Shown here: positions 1 through 4,452 of the stretch, in pieces
Position numbering within the stretch: position 1 is the first letter of the stretch
Layout of the letters: each line of letters starts with the position of its first letter
From: CAYSBK01 sp964429265
Lineage (GTDB): Bacteria; Planctomycetota; Phycisphaerae; Sedimentisphaerales; Anaerobacaceae
NCBI GenBank assembly: GCA_964429265.1
Contig: CAYSBK010000156.1
Span: forward strand, 1 to 5,524
Direction of reading: 5' to 3'
Length of the DNA: 5,524 bases
Made by a program: the position numbers and the translations under genes
Notes under the pieces: generated by a model
Seen by the model: only the letters and a program-made list of their open reading frames with translations
Database searches by the model: none
What the model was told of the DNA's origin: nothing

Positions 1-144
1 AGAACGAGTTAGGTTCATTTCGGCCTTTTTGAAATTGGGTTTGTTTTGCAAAAAAGGGTTGGTTTGATCGCGCGGTACCGCCCGGCAGAGGGGGGCTAAC
101 GGGACGGCGGTAAGGCCGGGTGGGGTGTTGATTTTTGTCAACAT
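1..144 (-). CDS. Possible N-terminal part of an unrecognised protein, truncated by the left window edge
   Basis: An open frame begins with ATG at 144-142 and stays open for 48 codons to the window edge. The start is supported by AGGAG (plus-strand CTCCT at 153-157) with an 8-nt spacer, a near-ideal Shine-Dalgarno arrangement. The product starts MLTKINTPPG, continues through a Pro/Leu/Ala-rich stretch, and ends in the basic, Asn-rich sequence QNKPNFKKAEMNLTRS. I see no signal peptide, membrane segment or catalytic motif. The NKPNFKKAEMN segment resembles peptides I recall in short hypothetical proteins of Phycisphaerae genomes, where they may be translations of a dispersed intergenic repeat; that is memory, not a search. 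The start codon lies inside one copy of the 20-bp dyad element (126-145), so the first seven codons come from repeat sequence. It may be a real small gene, or a repeat that is open by chance. No function is proposed. Confidence 0.35.
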   Translation of the reverse strand, partial: MLTKINTPPGLTAVPLAPLCRAVPRDQTNPFLQNKPNFKKAEMNLTRS

Positions 145-145
145 C
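126..145 (-). repeat. 20-bp dyad element, copy 1 (solo)
   Basis: Read on the plus strand this is TGTTGATTTTTGTCAACATC. It contains a perfect 6-bp dyad, TGTTGA and TCAACA, around a 6-nt T-rich centre. Its reverse complement matches copy 3 (787-806) at 18 of 20 positions. The general form shared by the copies is TGTTG-N8-CAACA with an A5/T5 tract in the centre. The size and symmetry suit a binding site for a dimeric regulator. It overlaps the start codon of the possible minus-strand gene at 1-144, where it could act as an operator. Confidence 0.5.
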
Positions 146-198
146 GTCGGAACTCCTGGGTGCGCATACCGGTAGCGGTGTCCTTCCACTATTGGGCC

Positions 199-217
199 GA
201 CCTGCGCATTTGTGCGC
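199..217 (+). repeat. 19-bp direct repeat, copy A (hairpin-forming)
   Basis: GACCTGCGCATTTGTGCGC matches copy B at 312-330 in 18 of 19 positions. It folds as TGCGCA-TTTG-TGCGCA (203-218), a 6-bp stem with a tetraloop. TGCGC also occurs nearby at 161-165 and 293-297, giving a local cluster of this word. Confidence 0.55.
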
Positions 218-311
218 AAATTTCGCAATTGGGCGGTTTCTCGGCCAGGCGTAAGTTATTGTCGTGAAACGACTTAAGAAATTTTGGCTGGGTGCGCTTT
301 TCGTGTAATTT

Positions 312-330
312 GACCTGCGCGTTTGTGCGC
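312..330 (+). repeat. 19-bp direct repeat, copy B (hairpin-forming)
   Basis: GACCTGCGCGTTTGTGCGC differs from copy A (199-217) only at the tenth base, and the copies start 113 bp apart. With the next four bases it makes a perfect 7-bp stem, CTGCGCG (315-321) with CGCGCAG (328-334), around TTTGTG. Both copies keep a stem although their flanks differ, which hints that the structure or dyad matters. Confidence 0.55.
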
Positions 331-365
331 GCAGGGGGCGGCGTGGGGCCAACAGGATTCGTGGC

Positions 366-403
366 AAAAAAAGTAGAGCCGCCCTCCTCCGGCACGGCTC
401 TAC
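366..403 (-). terminator. Rho-independent terminator, minus strand
   Basis: GTAGAGCCG (373-381) and CGGCTCTAC (395-403) form a perfect 9-bp, G+C-rich stem around a 13-nt loop. On the minus strand the stem is followed directly by seven T residues (plus-strand A run, 366-372). The plus strand has no T run after 403, so the direction is clear. No believable minus-strand coding frame ends just upstream, which implies that the terminated transcript is non-coding, or that this is an attenuator in the leader of the possible gene at 1-144. Confidence 0.8.
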
Positions 404-585
404 CACTATCGCTAACAGGGCCGGCGATTCTGCCAAGAGCCGACGTCGCGGCCCTGGTAAGCAACCGAGGCTTTTCCGAGAGCACCTCCTCGGTAGCACG
501 GGTTCGGCCGATCGGCGGCTGCGTTGCGACGGGCCGAAACCGGCCGTAAATTGAACTGAGATGCAATGAGCGTGCCAGATGCTCA
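366..585 (-). ncRNA. Candidate structured small RNA ending at the intrinsic terminator
   Basis: Reading toward the terminator on the minus strand, consecutive hairpins are visible. TGAGC/GCTCA spans 567-585. GGTTTCGGCC/GGCCGAACC spans 501-541 with one bulge and competes with a small hairpin at 532-545. ACCGAGG/CCTCGGT spans 464-494. CAGGGCCG/CGGCCCTG spans 416-456 and can be extended by CGA/TCG past a bulge. The terminator stem at 373-403 comes last. A further 6-bp stem (616-621 with 639-644) lies upstream. The 5' end is unknown, so 585 is only the edge of the supported hairpins. It matches no RNA family whose consensus I can recall. In G+C-rich DNA short stems arise by chance; the terminator is the strong evidence and the RNA itself is inference. 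Confidence 0.35.
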
Positions 586-697
586 CGGAAAGGGACCGAT
601 GCTGGTGGTGAGATACGTAACCCCTTATTTCAGCGGAAGTTACGGCACAGGCGCGGCGATGTGCGGCCGGTGGACGCCGCGGGGGGATCTAAGGACG

Positions 698-717
698 TGT
701 TGCTTTTTGTAAACACC
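698..717 (-). repeat. 20-bp dyad element, copy 2 (left arm of inverted pair)
   Basis: Plus-strand TGTTGCTTTTTGTAAACACC is the reverse complement of copy 3 at 787-806 except for one base (19 of 20). The dyad within this copy is slightly imperfect (TGTTG opposite AAACA). Together the two copies bound a 109-bp segment, 698-806. On the minus strand this copy offers TTTACA as a weak -35-like box, but I see no convincing -10 after it. Confidence 0.6.
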
Positions 718-786
718 TATTTTGCCAATGCTATCTATCTTCGCAGGTGTTAGGGCTGTAAAAGGCAGTATAGCGAGGCGTGGGAA

Positions 787-806
787 GGTGTTGACAAAAA
801 GCAACA
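787..806 (+). repeat. 20-bp dyad element, copy 3 (right arm of inverted pair)
   Basis: GGTGTTGACAAAAAGCAACA contains the perfect dyad TGTTG-N8-CAACA (789-793 and 802-806). It pairs with copy 2 (698-717) at 19 of 20 positions and resembles copy 1 (126-145). It fully contains the TTGACA -35 box of the candidate dxr promoter, so a protein bound here would be expected to block initiation. Confidence 0.6.
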
Positions 807-819
807 TCGTGTGTTTAAC
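791..819 (+). promoter_or_regulatory. Candidate sigma-70-type promoter for dxr-rseP
   Basis: A consensus TTGACA (791-796) is followed after 17 nt by TTTAAC (814-819), which matches four of six bases of TATAAT. Initiation would fall near 826, giving a leader of about 160 nt before the dxr ATG. The -35 box lies inside dyad copy 3, consistent with repression or other control at this site. Planctomycete promoters are not well defined, so this is a candidate only. Confidence 0.35.
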
Positions 820-877
820 AACAGCGGACCGTGGCCGGTATGCGGGCCTATCGGCTGGGGAGGGCGTTGTCGGTTTT

Positions 878-927
878 GTAATCGTGGGGCGGGGCTGCAC
901 GTTGCCAAACGGGGCGGGGGCGATTAC
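878..927 (+). promoter_or_regulatory. G-rich inverted repeat in the dxr leader, possible RNA structure or G-quadruplex
   Basis: A perfect 7-bp inverted repeat, GTAATCG (878-884) and CGATTAC (921-927), encloses two copies of GGGGCGGGG (886-894 and 911-919, the second followed by another G). The four G runs have the pattern needed for a quadruplex, with loops of 1, 16 and 1 nt; the middle loop is longer than usual. The element ends about 60 nt before the dxr start codon and would lie in its mRNA leader if the promoter at 791-819 is used. A regulatory role is inference. Confidence 0.35.
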
Positions 928-978
928 CATTGGGGTTGTTTTGCCGGGAGCATATTCATCCGGTTTTGGGAACGAGGC

Positions 979-983
979 AGAGG
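979..983 (+). promoter_or_regulatory. Ribosome binding site of dxr
   Basis: AGAGG lies 6 nt before the ATG at 990. This spacing, with the family-typical N-terminus MARRIAILGSTGSIG, selects that start over the in-frame ATG at 930, which would add 20 residues unlike any DXR. Confidence 0.7.
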
Positions 984-989
984 CTGCAT

Positions 990-2153
990 ATGGCCAGGCG
1001 AATTGCAATTCTCGGGTCCACAGGGTCGATCGGCAAGAATGCCCTGCAGGTGCTGGAAGGGCTGGGCAGCGGGTACGAAGTGGCAGCGTTAAGTGCTCAT
1101 ACCAGCGCGGAGTTGCTGTCGGAGCAGGCCCGGCGTTACAGGCCCAGGTATGTCGCCGTCACCGAGCCGAGCCGTGCGGGGTTACTGTGCGATCTGGTTA
1201 AGGGGCTGGATGTGGAGGTGTTGGCCGGGCCTGATAGCCTTGTCGAGCTGGCCGGGCTTGCCGATATAGACGTGGTGCTGACGGCGGTAGTGGGGGCAGC
1301 GGGGTTGCCGGCGGTACTGGCGGCAGCAGAAAAGGGCAAAACGATTGCCATTGCGAACAAGGAGCCGCTTGTCGTGGCGGGCGAGCTTTTGACCAGGACG
1401 GCCGGCGAGCACGGGGCGCGAATTATCCCGGTTGACAGCGAGCATTCGGCGATATTCCAGGCGCTGCAGGCGGGGCGTGCCGACGAGGTGGCCAGGGTGA
1501 TACTGACATCGTCGGGGGGGCCATTCAGGGGGCTGGCCGGCCGCCAGCTCGAGAGCGCCACGGTCGAGCAGGTTATGGCTCATCCGGTGTGGGAGATGGG
1601 TCCGAAAATCACGGTTGACTCGGCGACGATGATGAACAAGGCGCTGGAGGTGATCGAGGCGCACTGGTTGTTCTCGGTTCCGGTTGAGCAGATTGAGGTA
1701 CTGATTCATCCTGAATCGATAGTTCATTCGCTGGTGGAGTTCGTGGACGGGTCGGTGCTGGCGCAGATGTCGCGACCCGATATGCGGATACCGATTCAAT
1801 ACGCGTTGACATATCCGCGCCGGCTGCCGGGCCGGAGCGAAAGGCTGCGGCTGGAGGACATAGGAAAGCTGACGTTCGAGGAGCCGGACGTTGAAACGTT
1901 TCCGGCGGTGGCGATGGGTTACGAGGTTGCTCGGGCAGGTGGTACGGCGCCGTCGGTGTTCAACGCGGCGAACGAGGTTGCGGTGGAGGAGTTCTTGGCA
2001 GGAAGGATAAAGTTTGTTAACATCGTTGAAATAATCAGACGATGTCTGGACGAGCATGATGTCAAAGGGGAGCCGGACCTTGAGGCGCTTCTTGAGGCAG
2101 ATGGGTGGGCCCGGCGTCAGGTCAGAGAATTGGTGCACAGCCTGCAACGGTAG
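990..2153 (+). CDS. dxr: 1-deoxy-D-xylulose 5-phosphate reductoisomerase (DXR, IspC)
   Basis: This 387-residue cytosolic enzyme rearranges and reduces 1-deoxy-D-xylulose 5-phosphate to 2-C-methyl-D-erythritol 4-phosphate using NADPH and a divalent metal, the committed step of the MEP isoprenoid pathway. The length is normal for the family. The N-terminal Rossmann domain has GSTGSIG at 9-15 and NKE at 123-125. The catalytic core has the metal ligands in VDSEH (D149, E151), then SSGGPF at 174-179. The flexible-loop motif HPVWEMG (198-204) follows, then VDSATMMNKALE (209-220), whose S211, N216, K217 and E220 correspond to E. coli S222, N227, K228 and E231. HPESIVHS (240-247) and NAANE (325-329) come later, and the C-terminal helical region is complete. 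The residue after NKE is Pro126, where E. coli has Ser. The gene has a good ribosome site and a long leader, and is followed by rseP after 47 bp, probably on the same mRNA. The identification is very secure. Confidence 0.97.
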   Translation: MARRIAILGSTGSIGKNALQVLEGLGSGYEVAALSAHTSAELLSEQARRYRPRYVAVTEPSRAGLLCDLVKGLDVEVLAGPDSLVELAGLADIDVVLTAVVGAAGLPAVLAAAEKGKTIAIANKEPLVVAGELLTRTAGEHGARIIPVDSEHSAIFQALQAGRADEVARVILTSSGGPFRGLAGRQLESATVEQVMAHPVWEMGPKITVDSATMMNKALEVIEAHWLFSVPVEQIEVLIHPESIVHSLVEFVDGSVLAQMSRPDMRIPIQYALTYPRRLPGRSERLRLEDIGKLTFEEPDVETFPAVAMGYEVARAGGTAPSVFNAANEVAVEEFLAGRIKFVNIVEIIRRCLDEHDVKGEPDLEALLEADGWARRQVRELVHSLQR

Positions 2154-2177
2154 CCGGCGGCAGTTGCTTGTCAGGCT
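2139..2177 (+). other. Hairpin at the dxr-rseP junction
   Basis: AGCCTGCAAC (2139-2148) can pair with GTTG (2163-2166) and CAGGCT (2172-2177), with a 5-nt bulge (CTTGT), across the dxr stop codon. A run of seven T (2194-2200) follows, but only after a 16-nt gap, so this is not a normal terminator. It could protect or separate the two parts of the message; that is inference. Confidence 0.3.
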
Positions 2178-2200
2178 CCAGGATACGGGGTGCTTTTTTT

Positions 2201-4387
2201 ATGAGACGAACCGATAACGAGAACGAACGGGACCGTTCGAAGCGGGCGCCAAGCGAGCAGACGTACAGCATATACCTGCGAGGGGTGTTGTTGCTGATAG
2301 TCGTGGGGATGGCGGCATACGTGGTAGTGCGCTACGTAAGCGTGTTCGGTAACGTGCTGGTCGTGCTGCTTGGTTTCGGAGCGGTGGTGATAGTGCACGA
2401 GTTCGGTCACTTTCTGGTGGCTAAGCTGTCGGATATCAAGGTTGAGGCGTTTTCGATTTTCATGCCGCCGACGCTGGTCGGCGTGCGGCGAACGGCGGAG
2501 GGTTTCCGGATTCGGGTATTGCCGCAGTTTTTTCCGAAGCGTTCGGCCGGTGGGGAGCAGGACGAGGAGAGCCTGTTGAGTTTTACGGTCGGCCGGGCCG
2601 GGAAAGCCGGCGAGACGGAGTACCGGCTCGGGTTGATTCCGCTGGGTGGGTTTGTAAAGATGCTGGGTCAGGATGACGCGGGGCCGAGCAAATCGACGGA
2701 TGACCCTCGGTCTTATGCCAACAAACCTGTGGGCACCCGGATGGCAGTGATAGCGGCAGGGGTGACGTTCAACGCGCTGAGCGCAATCGTGGCATTTATG
2801 GTGGTGTTTCTGGTGGGCATAAGACTTTTGCCGCCAATTGTCGGGGGTGTGGTGCCGGGGTCACCGGCCGAGCGGGCCGGCCTGCGGGGGGGTGACGAGG
2901 TCATTGAAATCGCGGGCAAAAGCAAGACGCTGGACTTCAGCAATATCATGGTGGCTGCGGCGCTATCGGGCAAAGGTGAGCACGTAGAGCTCAAGGTGAA
3001 ACGCGATGGAGAGGTGCTGAGCTTTTCGGTGTTACCCGAACAACTTGAGGGGTCGGGGGTAGCGATGAGGCTTTTCGGTATCATCCCGCCGAAAACGCTC
3101 AGGGTTGCGCAGGTTTCCGATCCGAATGTGCTGCTGGAGCAAGCTGGTCTGATGCCCGGCGACAGGATCGTTGCCGTCAACGACAAGCCGGTACAGGCGT
3201 ACTGGGATATGGCCGAGATCATTGAAAACACAACCGCTTCGTCGGTGGCGCTGACGGCGAAGCGCAAAGATTCGCTGAGGCAAACGCAACGTATCAAGCT
3301 CGACTGGCGGGTTTCCACGGCCGGCCGTGTCGAGTCGGAAGCGGACCTGTGTCATGTGTGTTCGATGGTGCCCCGGTTGCGTGTGAAGGGGGTTGAGGCG
3401 CCGCCGGTTTCGCTTAAGCGCAGGGTCCTGGAGAAGGTCGGGCTGCGCAGGCCTTCGGCGCACGAATCACCGTTGAAGGTCGGTGACATTATCGTGGCGG
3501 TGGGGGAGGTCGAGAACCCCAGCTACAAGGAGTTAGAGGATATGGCCGGGAAATATGAAGGTCGCCCGCTGGATGTGAAGGTTCTGCGCATCGGCGCCGA
3601 CGGCAGCGAAAGACTCGTGACGGTGGTTACCGAGCCGCGGCGGCCTCCCGGAGAGGACCGCGCGAGGATCGGGATCGGCGTAGTGCTTGACGCCGACCAT
3701 CCGGTTGTTGCTAAAACGATACCGGTAAAGGGCTTTGAGCAGTTGCGCAGCGTGCCGCGAGGGGCGGTGATAAAGGCGGTGAACGGGGTGGCGGTGTCGA
3801 GTTTTTATGACGTGGCGGGGCTTATAAAGTCGGCTGAAGGGGGGCCGGTCAGTCTTGAATACGTTGCCGAGGGGGTAAGCGGGGAGGTGGTCCTGCCGGC
3901 AGATGCCGGCCGATTCGTGGACGTCAGGGCGGGCTTTGCCGTGCCCATTCCCTTCGAAGACCTCAAGAGGCTGTACAAGGCGGCCGGGCCGGTGGAGGCG
4001 ATCGCAATCGGATACCGGAAGACCGTTATGTTCATCGCCCAGACCTATATCACGCTGAAGAGACTGCTGAGCGGCCTGGTCAGTCCGAAGAGCCTGATGG
4101 GTCCGCTTGGGATTCTGGCGGTGAGTTACACGGTGGTGACCCACCAGCCGTGGACGAATTACGTTTACCTGCTGGCGCTTATCAGCGCGTGTATAGCGGT
4201 GATCAATCTTTTGCCGTTGCCGCCGTTCGATGGCGGGCACATTGTGCTGTTGGTGGTTGAAAAGATACGGGGGTCGGCGCTCAGTGAACGAACCCAGGGC
4301 GCGATAGCCTATGCCGGGGTGGTGCTGGTCATAGCGCTTTTTGTATATCTGACATTTAACGACCTACTTAACATCTTTATCCGGTGA
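2201..4387 (+). CDS. rseP: RseP-type site-2 intramembrane zinc metalloprotease (M50) with multiple PDZ-like modules
   Basis: This 728-residue membrane protease belongs to the S2P/M50B family, which cuts substrates such as anti-sigma factors within the membrane. The zinc site is HEFGH (66-70), with the distal ligand D677 in LPLPPFDGGH (671-680) after N669. IPLGGFVKMLGQ (146-157) matches the membrane-reentrant beta region, and AAGVTFN (185-191) is the usual second core helix start. PDZ-like units are visible near 212-280, 300-360 and 420-465, with a degenerate fourth near 515-560. Membrane helices lie near 28-46, 48-70, 183-208, 654-672 and 700-718. E. coli RseP has about 450 residues, two PDZ domains and its HExxH about 22 residues in; here an Arg-rich head and an extra helix precede it. 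A CHVC pair sits at 384-387 in the presumed outer domain. The ATG at 2201 is chosen over the in-frame ATG at 2105, which lies inside dxr; the ribosome site is weak (GGGG at 2187-2190). Substrate unknown. Confidence 0.93.
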   Translation: MRRTDNENERDRSKRAPSEQTYSIYLRGVLLLIVVGMAAYVVVRYVSVFGNVLVVLLGFGAVVIVHEFGHFLVAKLSDIKVEAFSIFMPPTLVGVRRTAEGFRIRVLPQFFPKRSAGGEQDEESLLSFTVGRAGKAGETEYRLGLIPLGGFVKMLGQDDAGPSKSTDDPRSYANKPVGTRMAVIAAGVTFNALSAIVAFMVVFLVGIRLLPPIVGGVVPGSPAERAGLRGGDEVIEIAGKSKTLDFSNIMVAAALSGKGEHVELKVKRDGEVLSFSVLPEQLEGSGVAMRLFGIIPPKTLRVAQVSDPNVLLEQAGLMPGDRIVAVNDKPVQAYWDMAEIIENTTASSVALTAKRKDSLRQTQRIKLDWRVSTAGRVESEADLCHVCSMVPRLRVKGVEAPPVSLKRRVLEKVGLRRPSAHESPLKVGDIIVAVGEVENPSYKELEDMAGKYEGRPLDVKVLRIGADGSERLVTVVTEPRRPPGEDRARIGIGVVLDADHPVVAKTIPVKGFEQLRSVPRGAVIKAVNGVAVSSFYDVAGLIKSAEGGPVSLEYVAEGVSGEVVLPADAGRFVDVRAGFAVPIPFEDLKRLYKAAGPVEAIAIGYRKTVMFIAQTYITLKRLLSGLVSPKSLMGPLGILAVSYTVVTHQPWTNYVYLLALISACIAVINLLPLPPFDGGHIVLLVVEKIRGSALSERTQGAIAYAGVVLVIALFVYLTFNDLLNIFIR

Positions 4388-4436
4388 CCGCTGCTGGGGC
4401 CTGCCGGGTATAATACGGGCCGGCGAGCAGCATTTT
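4388..4436 (+). terminator. Probable terminator after rseP
   Basis: GCTGCT (4390-4395) pairs with AGCAGC (4426-4431), and inside it GCCGG (4403-4407) pairs with CCGGC (4420-4424). The structure is followed by a short TTTT (4433-4436). A competing perfect 9-bp stem joins CCGCTGCTG (4388-4396) and CAGCAGCGG (4438-4446). It begins directly after the rseP stop, between convergent genes. The short T run makes efficiency uncertain, and there is no T run for the opposite strand. Confidence 0.5.
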
Positions 4437-4452
4437 GCAGCAGCGGGCCAGG

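Larger units (their letters stand above)
145..989. other. Long intergenic region without a convincing protein gene
   Basis: About 845 bases separate the possible minus-strand start at 144 from the dxr start at 990. Open frames exist on both strands, but they cross the terminator at 366-403, run into dxr in another frame, or lack both a ribosome site and a recognisable product. The region instead holds paired hairpin repeats (199-217, 312-330), a small hairpin GTCGT-GAA-ACGAC (261-273), a minus-strand terminator with several hairpins upstream of it (366-645), two copies of a 20-bp dyad element (698-717, 787-806), a plus-strand promoter candidate (791-819) and a G-rich leader hairpin (878-927). 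I saw no tRNA, rRNA, tmRNA, RNase P or SRP RNA consensus. Confidence 0.6.

Noticed and set aside
76..112. Hairpin TACCGCC/GGCGGTA as a terminator
   Set aside because: No T run follows it on either strand, and it lies inside the possible minus-strand coding frame.
292..549. Plus-strand open frame of 85 codons
   Set aside because: It overlaps the hairpin-rich minus-strand transcript region, shows no clear ribosome site, and its low-complexity product is explained by G+C-rich DNA.
189..566. Minus-strand open frame of 125 codons
   Set aside because: It runs straight through the strong minus-strand terminator at 366-403 and its product resembles nothing I know.
551..580. CTGAGATG resembling part of a TPP riboswitch
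   Set aside because: The partner element (ACCTGATCTGGATAATACCAGCG-type half) is absent.
366..645. RNase P RNA, tmRNA, SRP RNA or 6S RNA
   Set aside because: I looked for GAGGAAAGTCC, the tmRNA tRNA-like ends and the SRP GGTCCGGAAGGAAGCAGCC motif on both strands and found none; 6S RNA cannot be judged by eye.
640..1008. Minus-strand frame of 122 codons across the dxr leader
   Set aside because: It spans the dyad elements and the dxr start, has no family resemblance, and is probably chance openness.
722..1201. Plus-strand frame of 159 codons
   Set aside because: It overlaps the secure dxr gene by more than 200 bases in another frame and has no recognisable product.
2010..2027. TTTGTTAACATCGTTG in dxr resembling dyad copy 1
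   Set aside because: It encodes the normal KFVNIVE segment of DXR and lacks the left half of the dyad.
1182..2147. Long frame antisense to dxr (321 codons)
   Set aside because: Typical shadow frame opposite a G+C-rich coding gene; the product is Arg/His/Pro-rich with no motif.
3316..3329. 14-bp perfect palindrome CACGGCCGGCCGTG
   Set aside because: It lies inside rseP coding sequence, and GGCCGGCC words recur in this G+C-rich window, so it needs no special explanation.
4407..4416. Perfect TATAAT (4409-4414) as a promoter
   Set aside because: It lies in the loop of the post-rseP hairpin, has no -35 at the right distance, and no gene follows on that strand.
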